Part shown: piece after piece, positions 17,205-25,875 of the stretch
Layout: each line of letters opens with the position of its first letter
How positions within the stretch are numbered: the stretch's first letter is position 1
Source of the DNA: DATIKM01 sp035477595
GTDB taxonomy: Bacteria; Armatimonadota; Chthonomonadetes; Chthonomonadales; CAJBBX01
Reading direction: 5' to 3'
NCBI GenBank assembly: GCA_035477595.1
Contig: DATIKM010000091.1
Location: 1 to 51,287, forward strand
DNA length: 51,287 nucleotides
Notes under the pieces: model-generated
Databases searched by the model: none
Seen by the model: only the letters and a program-made list of their open reading frames with translations
Told to the model about the DNA's origin: nothing
Program-made: the position numbers and the translations under genes

Positions 17205-17566
17205 GACCTTTCCAAGCGGCTCTGGCACCGTATGCACAGGGTGGCGAACGGCAGGGCGGCGATCCGCGCATCGGCAATCGGCTTCCCGCACGCGTCACAG
17301 AGCCCGTACGTGCCGGCCTCCACCTTACCGAGGGCATCGCTCACCTGAGCGAGCAGCAGGTTGAGGTTCTCGTGCAGCGCCTCATGCTTCTCGCGCTCTG
17401 CCATGAGCGCTCCCGCATCGTCGGAGAGCCCCCCGTCACCGCCGATCCGTGGACCGGAACTGCGCTCTCCTGCCGCCCGGCGCTGCAGGCGCTCACGCTG
17501 CGACTCGAGGCGCGTCTTCTCAGCCAGAAGCCGCTTCCGGTACTTCTCCAGGTTCCGATCGGCCAT
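17201..17566 (-). CDS. DksA/TraR-family C4 zinc-finger protein
   Basis: The 121-residue protein has a long N-terminal coiled coil (about 5-35 and 55-85) and a C-terminal zinc finger with C90/C93 (CDAC) and C111/C114 (CIRC). DksA/TraR proteins enter the RNA polymerase secondary channel and tune transcription, often with ppGpp. The coiled-coil tip lacks an obvious DksA-type DxxDxA motif, so a general TraR-like role is safer. ATG 17566 has ggaggg five bases upstream. It lies between ileS (13-base gap) and lspA. Confidence 0.88.
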   Translation of the reverse strand: MADRNLEKYRKRLLAEKTRLESQRERLQRRAAGERSSGPRIGGDGGLSDDAGALMAEREKHEALHENLNLLLAQVSDALGKVEAGTYGLCDACGKPIADARIAALPFATLCIRCQSRLERS

Positions 17567-17579
17567 GCCGTTCCCTCCG

Positions 17580-20378
17580 TCAGTCCGACGCGCCTGCAGC
17601 CCAATGCTCCACGACATCGGTGCACCGGCCGCACAGGTCCGGGTACGCGGTCGAGGAGCCGACATCCTGCCTCACCAGCCAGCAGCGCGCGCACTTGGCG
17701 CCTTCCGCGCGCGCCACCTCGATTCGCTCGTCCTTGGCGCCGTCACGAAGCTCTGCCTGCGAGACGCGCAGCACGTAGGCGAGGTGCTCCGCGTACGGCT
17801 GGACAGCCGCGCAGGTGTCTGCTTGCAGGCTCAGGCGCACCACTGCCTCCAGCGGGTTCGCGATGCGCTTCTCCTGGCGCGCGACCTCGATCGCCAGTTG
17901 CACGCGGTCGCGCAGCGCGAGCAGGGGCGCCCAGGAGGCCAGAACCCCCTCTGCAGCGCCGTCCGCGCCGTCTGGGAAGTCCGCAAGGTGCACGCTTGCG
18001 GGCTTGCCGTCCATCGCGAGGTGGTCCCACACCTCCTCTGCAGTGTGGGAGAGCACCGGCGCCAGCAGTCGAGCCATGGCGTCCGCTATCCGGTGCATCA
18101 CTGTCTGCGCGGAGCGCCGCGTCCTCGAGGCGCGCCCTGAGCAGTAGAGACGGTCCTTCAGCACGTCGAGGTAGAACGCACTGAGATCGACGGTGCAGAA
18201 GTTGTGCACCGCATGGTACACGCGGTGGAACTCGTAGGACTCATAGCCCGCCCGGCAGGCATCTACGGTGCGGCAGAGACGCGCCAGAGCCCACCGATCG
18301 AGGTCGTGCAACTCCGCGTAAGGCACGGCATCTCTGGTCGGGTCGAAGTCGGCGACGTTGTTCACCAGCATCCGAAACGTGTTGCGGATGCGGCGATAGG
18401 TCTCGGCGACCTGCTTCAGTATTGCCTCGGAGCAGCGCACATCGTCAAAGTAGTCCGTAGATGCGACCCAGAGGCGCAGCATGTCGGCGCCATAGGTCTC
18501 CACCGCCTCGGTCGGCGCCACGGCATTGCCCCACGACTTGTGCATCTGCTTGCCGCTCTCGTCGAGCGTCCACCCGTTGGTGATCACCTCGCGGTACGGA
18601 GCCGCGCCCTCGATGGCTACCGCAACCATCAGCGACGAGTTGAACCAGCCGCGGTGCTGGTCCGTGCCCTCCAGATACAGGTCCGCAGGCCAGTGCAGCT
18701 CGGGCCACCGCGGGCTCTGCAGCACGGCGAGGTGCGTGGAGCCCGAGTCAAACCACACGTCTAGAATGTCCGTTTCCTTGCGGAACTCCTGCGCGCCGCA
18801 GCCAGCGCATCGGTAGCCGGCGGGGAGGATCTCCCAGGCAGGTCGCGCGAACCAGGCGTCCGAGCCCTCGCGGGCCACCAGATCTACGGCCGCCTGCATC
18901 GCTTTGGGCTCGATCGTTTCCCGTCCACACCCCGTGCAGTAGAACACGGGGATGCCCACGCCCCAGGCGCGCTGCCGGCTCAGGCACCAGTCCGGACGGT
19001 TCGCCACCATAGACGTGATCCTGTTCCGCATGGAGGGCGGGTACCAGCGCGTGCGCTCGACCTGGTCGAGAGCGCGCTCCCGATGCCCTTCGTGGTCGAT
19101 CGCCATGAACCACTGGACCGTGGCGCGGAAGAGGAGCGGTTGGTGGCAGCGCCAGCAGTGCGGGTAGCTGTGCTTGTAGTCGCTCCGCGCCAGGAGGTTG
19201 TCGCCCAGCGCCGCCATGACACGGCGGTCCGCGTCGCCGGTCAGGATTCGCGCTCCGGAGAGGCCGGGGCCTGCCTCGGCCGTGAACACGCCGTGCGAGT
19301 CCACGGGGCAGAGCACGTCGAGCCCCTCGCGCCGGCCGGTGTCGAAGTCCTCTTTGCCGTGCCCGGGCGCGGTGTGCACGATGCCTGTGCCCTCGGTCAT
19401 CGTCACGTAGTCCGCGAAGACGACCGGCGACTCTCGGCTATACAGCGGATGGCGGCAGACCAGACCCGCCAGCGCTGCGCCGTCGAACGTGCCTACGGTG
19501 CCTCCGGCGAGCCCCGTCGCCGCCATCGTCGCGTCGCAGAGCGTGTCCGCGCATAGGTAGCGGTCGCCGTCGCACTCCACCAGGCGGTAGCGGGCGTCCC
19601 GATGTACGGCAAGCGCGAGGTTAGCAGGGATCGTCCACGGTGTCGTGGTCCAGATGAGCAGGTATGACGCGGGCGGCGCCGTCTGGCCGCGCCCGAACAC
19701 CTCCTGTGGGTCACGCGCCACGGGGAACCGCACGAAGATGCTGAGCGACGTGTGGTCGCCGTACTCCACTTCGGCATCGGCCAGCGCCGTTGCGCACTCT
19801 GCGCACCAGAGGACCGGCTTGAGACCGCGGTAGACGTACCCCTTCTCCGCCATCTGGGCGAATGCGCGCACGATGCGCGCTTCGAAGTCGGCGCTCATCG
19901 TCAGGTACGGGTGGTCCCAGTCGCCCCGCACGCCGAGGCGCCGGAACTGCGCCTTCTGCCGCTCGACCCACTCGGTCGCGTACTCGCGGCAGCGGCTGCG
20001 CATCGTCACCGGGTCTGGCGCGATGCCCGCCTCGCGGAACTCGCGCGAGACATTGTTCTCGATCGGCATCCCGTGGTTATCCCATCCCGGGACGTATGGC
20101 GCGCGGAATCCGCTCATCGTCTTGTACTTGACGATGATGTCCTTGGCAATCTTGTTCAGGGCGTGACCGAGGTGGATGTCGCCGTTGGAGTAGGGCGGCC
20201 CGTCGTGCAGGACGAAGGTTCCCTTCGGGGCCGGCTTCTCAAGGGTGCGCCTGTAGAGGTCGATCGCGTCCCAGCGCGCCTGGATCTGCATCTCGCGCTG
20301 CGGCAGGTTCGCGCGCTGGGGCATCGCGCGCGGGTCCTTATCGCTCAGGGTGATGTTTAGCGTCTGCTTGTAGTCCAT
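17580..20378 (-). CDS. ileS: isoleucyl-tRNA synthetase
   Basis: IleRS charges tRNA-Ile. The 932 residues match the bacterial-type enzyme. The class I HIGH motif reads HLGH (69-72, in DIHLGHALNKIAKD) and the KMSKS loop reads KQMHKS near 609. The CP1 editing domain lies between them (DYVTMTEGTGIVHTAPGHG). A WFDSGSTHLAVL stretch and a C-terminal zinc finger (CARC and CGRC) complete the enzyme. The minus-strand start is ATG 20378. The closest good promoter lies about 465 bases upstream, implying a long leader. Confidence 0.97.
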   Translation of the reverse strand: MDYKQTLNITLSDKDPRAMPQRANLPQREMQIQARWDAIDLYRRTLEKPAPKGTFVLHDGPPYSNGDIHLGHALNKIAKDIIVKYKTMSGFRAPYVPGWDNHGMPIENNVSREFREAGIAPDPVTMRSRCREYATEWVERQKAQFRRLGVRGDWDHPYLTMSADFEARIVRAFAQMAEKGYVYRGLKPVLWCAECATALADAEVEYGDHTSLSIFVRFPVARDPQEVFGRGQTAPPASYLLIWTTTPWTIPANLALAVHRDARYRLVECDGDRYLCADTLCDATMAATGLAGGTVGTFDGAALAGLVCRHPLYSRESPVVFADYVTMTEGTGIVHTAPGHGKEDFDTGRREGLDVLCPVDSHGVFTAEAGPGLSGARILTGDADRRVMAALGDNLLARSDYKHSYPHCWRCHQPLLFRATVQWFMAIDHEGHRERALDQVERTRWYPPSMRNRITSMVANRPDWCLSRQRAWGVGIPVFYCTGCGRETIEPKAMQAAVDLVAREGSDAWFARPAWEILPAGYRCAGCGAQEFRKETDILDVWFDSGSTHLAVLQSPRWPELHWPADLYLEGTDQHRGWFNSSLMVAVAIEGAAPYREVITNGWTLDESGKQMHKSWGNAVAPTEAVETYGADMLRLWVASTDYFDDVRCSEAILKQVAETYRRIRNTFRMLVNNVADFDPTRDAVPYAELHDLDRWALARLCRTVDACRAGYESYEFHRVYHAVHNFCTVDLSAFYLDVLKDRLYCSGRASRTRRSAQTVMHRIADAMARLLAPVLSHTAEEVWDHLAMDGKPASVHLADFPDGADGAAEGVLASWAPLLALRDRVQLAIEVARQEKRIANPLEAVVRLSLQADTCAAVQPYAEHLAYVLRVSQAELRDGAKDERIEVARAEGAKCARCWLVRQDVGSSTAYPDLCGRCTDVVEHWAAGASD

Positions 20379-20842
20379 ATCGGTCCGTTCACGCGTCCGC
20401 GTCGCGGCCGCGTGTGCAGACCGGCGCGGACAGGTGGGCTATCGAATTGGCGCGGGAGCCTTCCAGGCGAGGCATGCGGTGGAATGAGTCAGTAAGAGCG
20501 CCGGGCGCCGGGCGCCGCGCATCATCGCCGTGAACGACAGGGCACCGACTCTGTTCGCACCCACGCAGTTAACCTCGTTCGCATCGAGGGCGCCCGCCCG
20601 GGCCTCTCGGTGTGAGCCGTCCGTCGCAACGAGAGCTCACCAGCCAGCCTGCCGCTCTCCATGCCGACCACACGGAAGGTGACAGGCCGCGCCAGCCGCG
20701 GGCGGCGCCGGAGAGGTCGTCGTTCGTTCACCGCGACCGATGCGTCTCGCTTTGCCCTGGGGCCCGCGGAGGCGAGGGCAGTGACATGATGCACCAAAGA
20801 TAAGCGCCGCGCGGGGCGAGTCCGCGACGCGGCGACGCTACC
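20379..20842 (-). other. non-coding leader upstream of ileS
   Basis: This 464-base stretch separates a plausible minus-strand promoter from the ileS start. Short frames in it have no recognisable protein features. Several GC-rich inverted repeats occur, for example in the GGCGCCCGGCGCCCGGCGC tract at 20502-20520. I looked for a T-box (TGGNACCGCG antiterminator) because ileS is a common T-box target and found no convincing match. It may hold a different regulatory RNA or simply untranslated sequence. Confidence 0.35.
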
Positions 20843-20872
20843 ATTATGACGGGAGGCCCGCCCCGCTGTCAA
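20843..20872 (-). promoter_or_regulatory. probable promoter for ileS-traR-lspA
   Basis: Read on the minus strand, TTGACA (20872 to 20867) and CATAAT (20848 to 20843) are separated by 18 bases. Transcription would run towards ileS from about 20836. It lies just downstream of the GH127 stop codon on the same strand, which suits an independent transcript for ileS. Confidence 0.55.
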
Positions 20873-20903
20873 CGCGCAGTTGTGACACCTCCACCTAGGC
20901 GGG

Positions 20904-23213
20904 TCACGGTTCCTCGTCCACGCCCACGTGCCACTCGTGGATCCCGGAGGCGTATCCGTATTGCTGGGTCACCACGATGCGCAGCGCGCGTGTCCGCACC
21001 GGCTCGAACGCCACCTCGCACCATCGGTCCCTGGCTGTCTCGTAGCTGCGCGTGGCGACCACCGGCCGCCACGCGCCTCCCGCCAGGTACTGCACCTCCC
21101 AGGCGGCAGGTATGCGGCACGCGCCAGTTCCCGTGTCGTCGAACCAGTAGACGCGGCATCCGGCAACCGTGATCTCGGTAGGCCAGGTGTACTGGACCCA
21201 CTCGCGCCCGCCCAGATGGGGCCACCAGTGGCAGATGTTGCCCGCCAACTGGTCGGCGCTCGACCGGGGCTCGATGCCGTCGTTGATGGCAGCCGGCCGG
21301 CTGTTGGTGTGCTGGAACGAGACCCTGACCTGCGCTGTCGACTCCGGGCCGCCGGCAGGCGGCGCATCGGGCGTCTCCGGCATCCAGACGCGCATCGCGC
21401 CCGCCTCGCGGTTGTCCCACACGCAGTAGGGGACCGCCGTCAGGCTTGCGCTGCGAAGCTGGCCGGCCGGTCGGTAGAGCGCCCTGCTCCAGCTCTCGTC
21501 GTAGCGCGCCGACCCGTCGCCATGCAGCGCCACAACGCCGCCTAGAAGGTCAGGCCTCCACTTCGGCGCGAAGCGCGTCCCCACGGGCATCGCGGCCGTC
21601 GAGAGCGCCACGCTCTGGTCGCGCTGCTCGAAGCAGTAGACGATGGGGCCGCGCTGCAGCGCGGTGAGGCCCGCGTTGTCGCGCACCCGCGGGTGCGAGC
21701 GCACCTGCCGGACAGGCATGGGAAGCGACAGGCTCACACGGTCGCCTGGTTGCCACTCGCGCTCGATCACATGGTAGCCCCGCTGGAGCGGGGCGTCGAA
21801 TGCCGCGCCGTTGACCCGAACGGTCGCACCCTCGCACCAGCCGGGCTTCCGCAACAGCAGCGCAAACCGCGCCGGGCTCTCCGGCCGGACGATGAGACGC
21901 ACGGCGCCGTCCCACGGGTAGCGGGTTGCCACGTCCAGACGCACCTTCCGACCGTCGACGGTGGCAGCGGCCGATCCCTTGATGAAGAGGTTCACCACGA
22001 GCGCTCCCGCGCCTGTGGCGTAGGCGTACTGCCCGAGCGCGGCGACGGTCCGCGTCACGTTCGGCGGGCAGCAGGCGCAGCCATACCACTCGAGGCGGTG
22101 GTGGGTCCCGACGCTCTCGAGTGGGTTCGTGTAGAAGTAGCGGTAGCCGTCCAGCGAGACGCCTGCCAGCACGCCGTTGTAAAGGGCGGTCTCGAGGGCG
22201 TCGGCGTAGCGCGAGTCGCCGTAGAGCAGTGCCAGCCGGTGGCTCCACATGGCCATGGCGATGGAGGCGCACGTTTCCTGGTACGCGGTGCGGTTCGGCA
22301 GATCGTAGTCGGTGGTGAATCCTTCGTTGTGGGCGGAGGGACCGATGCCGCCCGTCACGTACGTGCGGCGCTCGACCGTGTTGCGCCAGACGCGGTCGAC
22401 CATCTGCAGCAGGCCCGTGTCGCCTGTCTCGGCGGCCACATCGACCACTCCCGCCATCAGGTAGGCGGCGCGAACCGCGTGCCCCTTGATGGTTCGGTGC
22501 TCGCGGATCGGCACGTCGTCCTGGCAGTAGGCGCCATCGTACTGACCGCGCGGCGTGCCATGTTCGTCCGCGAAGAACTGGCTCCCGCGCGTCTCAACGA
22601 AGTGCCGCGCCAGCTCGAAGTAACGGCGCTCGCCGGTGGCGCGCCAGAGCTTCACCAGTGCCAGCTCGATCTCGGGATGGCCGCAGTAGCCCGGCCGCTT
22701 CTCCGGCCCGGGCCCGAAGGTCCGGTCGATGCAGTCGGCGAACCGGAGGGCAACGTCGAGCAGCGTGCGCTTGCCGGTCGCCTGGTAGTGGGCGACGGCA
22801 GCCTCGAAGAGGTGGCCCGCGCAGTAGAGCTCGTGGTTGTCCCGCAGGTTCGTCCACCGCCTGTCCGGCTCGTTCACCTGGTAGTGTGTGTTCAGGTAGC
22901 CATCCGGCATCTGGGCCGCCGCGATGTGCGCCACGATGCGGTCGACCTCGGCGTCCAGGGCGGGGTCCGGGCGGGCGGCGAGGGAGAAGGCCGCAGCTTC
23001 TATAGCCTTGTAGAGGTCCGAGTCCATGAAGACCGGCCCTGAGTAGCCGTCTCGCTTGCCGGCGGCCGCCAGGTCCATGTTCCGGAGGTTGCCGGACCGC
23101 TCCAACATGGCGAGGCTGTGGGGGATCGAGACGGTGCGGTTCGTCTCCTGCCGCGGCGCCCAGAAGACGTCCGCAATCCGCACCTGAGTGAACGGAACTG
23201 GTTCGAGCTTCAC
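20904..23213 (-). CDS. GH127-type glycoside hydrolase (DUF1680), beta-L-arabinofuranosidase-like
   Basis: GH127 enzymes remove beta-L-arabinofuranose from plant glycans and use a zinc-bound cysteine as nucleophile. The 769-residue protein shows an (alpha/alpha)6-barrel domain and the Cys/Glu cluster: E313 and C315 in YQETCASIA, and C379/C381/C382 in CACCPPNVTR. An extra C-terminal region (about 640-769) with CHWWPHLGGREWVQYTW and YWFDDTGTG looks like a discoidin/carbohydrate-binding fold. There is no signal peptide, so it is probably cytoplasmic. The start is GTG 23213 with ggagg about six bases before it. The exact sugar specificity is an inference from the family. Confidence 0.9.
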   Translation of the reverse strand: MKLEPVPFTQVRIADVFWAPRQETNRTVSIPHSLAMLERSGNLRNMDLAAAGKRDGYSGPVFMDSDLYKAIEAAAFSLAARPDPALDAEVDRIVAHIAAAQMPDGYLNTHYQVNEPDRRWTNLRDNHELYCAGHLFEAAVAHYQATGKRTLLDVALRFADCIDRTFGPGPEKRPGYCGHPEIELALVKLWRATGERRYFELARHFVETRGSQFFADEHGTPRGQYDGAYCQDDVPIREHRTIKGHAVRAAYLMAGVVDVAAETGDTGLLQMVDRVWRNTVERRTYVTGGIGPSAHNEGFTTDYDLPNRTAYQETCASIAMAMWSHRLALLYGDSRYADALETALYNGVLAGVSLDGYRYFYTNPLESVGTHHRLEWYGCACCPPNVTRTVAALGQYAYATGAGALVVNLFIKGSAAATVDGRKVRLDVATRYPWDGAVRLIVRPESPARFALLLRKPGWCEGATVRVNGAAFDAPLQRGYHVIEREWQPGDRVSLSLPMPVRQVRSHPRVRDNAGLTALQRGPIVYCFEQRDQSVALSTAAMPVGTRFAPKWRPDLLGGVVALHGDGSARYDESWSRALYRPAGQLRSASLTAVPYCVWDNREAGAMRVWMPETPDAPPAGGPESTAQVRVSFQHTNSRPAAINDGIEPRSSADQLAGNICHWWPHLGGREWVQYTWPTEITVAGCRVYWFDDTGTGACRIPAAWEVQYLAGGAWRPVVATRSYETARDRWCEVAFEPVRTRALRIVVTQQYGYASGIHEWHVGVDEEP

Positions 23214-23443
23214 GATCTGCCTCCAGTGCCTGGCCTGCTCCTATGCGCCCGCGGAGACCCCTGCCTCCGCGGCCGCGAGAAGGATGATGAACGCGCTGAG
23301 GATGCGCATGGCGTGAGCGCCCTCCGAAGGATCGCATTGCGGCGACTATGCCCGGCTCTCCTGCGCGAGCAGGCGTCTGCGGCGGCTCTGGCTGTGTGCA
23401 AGCGAGGTTGGTGGGCGGATGTGGCGGCGGTGGTCGCACTGCG

Positions 23444-24057
23444 TCCGGCGAGCATCCCCTTGCAGGGATGCAGGCTGTCCTCGCCGCGCAGCGCCCAGGC
23501 CTGGAAGCAGCTGTGGAGGACTGCGTGTGTGTCTGATCCCTTCGGGCCGCGCGTGCCTCCGCTGACTTTGCGCCCGGTGACGAACCGACTGACAGCGCGC
23601 TCGGCGGCGTCGTGGTCCCGCAGGCGCACCGGGGTGCTCGACGAAGCGTGTCCATGACCTGACGGCTGGCATGCACGCATCCGCCGGAGAGCTTACGGCC
23701 GAACTCCGAGCAGCTCCCCGGAGCGTGCTCCACCACCGCGCTCGGCGCCTCCCGACGCAGGTCACGGCCGTGGGGACGAGGTCTGCGTTCCCTCCTGGGA
23801 CGCTCCGGCCGGTTCGGTGTCACGAACGGCGGGAGCGCCTGAGCGAGCGGCCGCTCCGCTTGAGGGGCGGACGACGGTGGATCGCCGGCCCTGCCCAACG
23901 GGCAACCTCCTCCTCCAACTAGCGGATGGGCGCCCGCTGCATCTCGACGAGCGGCAGCTGCTCCTCCATCCGATGCCGCAGATGCACCACCAGCTAGCGC
24001 AACCGGCCAGGCGTCAGGGGCTCCGAAGGGCTCATGGAAGCGCGATCCAACACGCAC
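23444..24057 (-). pseudogene. remnant of an IS66-like transposase (internally deleted)
   Basis: Minus-strand frames contain two separated pieces of one transposase. The first (about 23640-24057) has LPPFVTPNRPERPRRERRP, then VVEHAPGSCSEFGRKLSGG and VHASRQVMDTL, which match the linker and zinc-finger region of IS66-family TnpC proteins. The second, in another frame (23444-23620), has RDHDAAERAVSRFVTGRKVS, then GGTRGPKGSDTHAVL, which matches the conserved C-terminal end. The catalytic core between them is missing and in-frame stops interrupt the N-terminus, so it is dead. It fills most of the 1-kb gap between the two glycoside hydrolase genes. Confidence 0.7.
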
Positions 24058-24241
24058 TACTCGGATGGCTCCGTTTTCTAGGCCATCTTTGCCACATCAC
24101 TCAGACCCACACATCGAGAGCTGTCACCGATGGTGGTGCGAGCAGGAGAAGGCGCTGTCGGCGTGCAACGTGCAGAGCGATGCCAGCCGGGAACCCACCC
24201 GCGCTGAGCCGACCCGAACCCGACAAGCAAGGAGCCCGACT

Positions 24242-25243
24242 ATGCACGACTCCTCCTCGTCCAGCCGCCTGATCGTGGGGGAACCGCTTCCCAACATCCC
24301 TTGGGAGGCGCGTCCGGCCGGGCGCGGCGACGTGGTGTGGCGCTACAGCGGCAACCCGGTCATCCCGCGCGACCTGACGAGGACGTCCAACAGCATCTTC
24401 AATAGCGCGGTCGTGCCGTTCCGTGGGGCATACGCCGGCGTGTTCCGCTGCGACGACACACGCCGGTCGATGCAACTCCATCGCGGCCGGAGCCAGGACG
24501 GCATCAACTGGCAGATCGACGATGAGCGCATTGCGTGGCAGGGCGACGACCCCGAGGTCGTGCGCTGGGAGTATGGCTACGATCCTCGCGTGTGCTGGCT
24601 TGAGGACCGCTACTACGTCACCTGGTGCAATGGCTACCACGGACCCACGATCGGCATCGGGTGGACAACGGATTTCAACACGTTCCACAAGATGGAGAAC
24701 GCGCTCCTGCCATTCAACCGCAACGGGGTGCTGTTCCCGCGCAAGGTGGGTGGCAAGTACGTGATGCTGAGCCGGCCCAGCGACAACGGGCACACGCCAT
24801 TCGGCGACATCTTCCTGAGCCAGAGCCCCGATCTGGTCCACTGGGGCTGCCACCGGCACGTCATGTCGCCCATCGGAGGATGGCAGTCCACGAAGATCGG
24901 CGCCGGGCCAGTCCCGATCGAGACAACGGAGGGGTGGCTCCTCATCTACCATGGCGTCCTGACATCGTGCAACGGGTTCGTGTACAGCGCTGGCGCCGCC
25001 CTGCTCGACCTCGACGAGCCGTGGAAGGTGAGGTACCGCGCGGAGCCCTACATCCTGTCGCCGCAGACCCTCTACGAGTGCGTGGGTGACGTGCCGAACG
25101 TTGCTTTCCCATGTGCGGCGCTCGTTGACCCCCCGACGGGGCGCATCGCCATCTACTACGGCTGCGCCGACACGGTCACCGGCCTGGCCTTCTGCCTGGC
25201 GGACGAACTGGTGGACTTCGTTAAGACGCACGCGCGCGTGTAG
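24242..25243 (+). CDS. GH130-family glycoside phosphorylase/hydrolase
   Basis: GH130 enzymes are five-bladed propellers that phosphorolyse or hydrolyse beta-mannosides. The 333-residue protein contains NPVIPRDLTRTSNSIFNSAV near the start, then YGYDPRVCWLEDRYYVTWC, GPVPIETTEGWLLIYHGV and IAIYYGCADT, the usual blade motifs. ATG 24242 has aaggag about eight bases upstream; the frame is open before it but lacks homology. No signal peptide is seen, so the substrate is an imported oligosaccharide. Whether it is a phosphorylase or a hydrolase cannot be settled without checking phosphate-binding residues by alignment. It probably works with other mannan or glycan genes elsewhere. Confidence 0.9.
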   Translation: MHDSSSSSRLIVGEPLPNIPWEARPAGRGDVVWRYSGNPVIPRDLTRTSNSIFNSAVVPFRGAYAGVFRCDDTRRSMQLHRGRSQDGINWQIDDERIAWQGDDPEVVRWEYGYDPRVCWLEDRYYVTWCNGYHGPTIGIGWTTDFNTFHKMENALLPFNRNGVLFPRKVGGKYVMLSRPSDNGHTPFGDIFLSQSPDLVHWGCHRHVMSPIGGWQSTKIGAGPVPIETTEGWLLIYHGVLTSCNGFVYSAGAALLDLDEPWKVRYRAEPYILSPQTLYECVGDVPNVAFPCAALVDPPTGRIAIYYGCADTVTGLAFCLADELVDFVKTHARV

Positions 25244-25246
25244 GGG

Positions 25247-25272
25247 GGGGCCGGGCCGGCCTCCCGGGCCCC
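25247..25272. terminator. GC-rich hairpin between convergent genes
   Basis: GGGGCCGGG pairs with CCCGGGCCCC around GCCGGCCT, beginning just after the GH130 stop and ending at the stop of the opposite flavin reductase-like gene. No T-run follows. A bidirectional terminator is inferred from its position between convergent genes. Confidence 0.4.
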
Positions 25273-25779
25273 TCAGGCACGGATGCCGGCCTGCACCGCC
25301 TCCCCCAAGTACAGCCGGTGGTAGTCGCGCTGCGGATAGTTGTCGTCGATGCTCGGGTCCAGGAACCGGCTCGGGTCTAGGTCGTGGGTGTAGAGCTTGC
25401 GGCAGGCGATGACGAGCCGTGCCTCGGCGAAGTGGGTCGACCCCGGCACGAAGCTCTCTACCGGCGTGAGGCCCGCTGCCGCGGCCTTGTCGACGTCGCG
25501 CCCGGACCTCGTGCCGCAGAGCTCGAGCGCGGGCCGAGACGCGGGATCGAAGAACGAGAGGGTAAAGCTCGCGTTGTGCTCCATGAAGCCGTACGTATGG
25601 CGATGGGGGCGCACCACGCACCAGCAGACGTTCCGGCCCCACAGCACCCCGAATCCTCCCCAGCTCGCCGTCATCGTGTTGTGCGAGGCGGGAGGGCCCG
25701 CCGTTATAAGCATCCAATCCGAGCCAACGAGACGGAACACGTTGCCCGGCATCTCCTCGGGCGCGATCTGTCTGAGCAC
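25273..25779 (-). CDS. flavin reductase-like (split-barrel FMN-binding) protein
   Basis: The 168-residue protein fits the flavin reductase/NADH:FMN oxidoreductase-like fold. DWMLITAGPPASHNTMTASWG resembles the FMN loop, and VCWCVVRPHRHTYGFMEHN and ASFTLSFFDP are typical strands. The minus-strand GTG 25779 is chosen because agggggа-like purines lie about seven bases upstream; ATG at PGNVF is a shorter option. It diverges from the radical SAM gene with 96 bases between them, so they could share a control region. Substrate unknown; some relatives act as electron suppliers. Confidence 0.75.
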   Translation of the reverse strand: MLRQIAPEEMPGNVFRLVGSDWMLITAGPPASHNTMTASWGGFGVLWGRNVCWCVVRPHRHTYGFMEHNASFTLSFFDPASRPALELCGTRSGRDVDKAAAAGLTPVESFVPGSTHFAEARLVIACRKLYTHDLDPSRFLDPSIDDNYPQRDYHRLYLGEAVQAGIRA

Positions 25780-25875
25780 GTAGCTGTCCCCCTGAACTGG
25801 CGTTCCGCGCGGCGGGCGGCTCCAGTTTAGGTACAAGTGCCACAGCCTGTCAACCAGAAAAGGGGGAACCGTACG

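Noticed and set aside
20379..20842. T-box riboswitch before ileS
   Set aside because: No TGGNACCGCG-type antiterminator or stem-I signature was found on the minus strand; only a weak TTCCACCGC resemblance exists.
21693..23042. A 449-residue plus-strand frame opposite the GH127 gene
   Set aside because: Antisense shadow in GC-rich sequence; the GH127 frame has catalytic residues and full-length homology.
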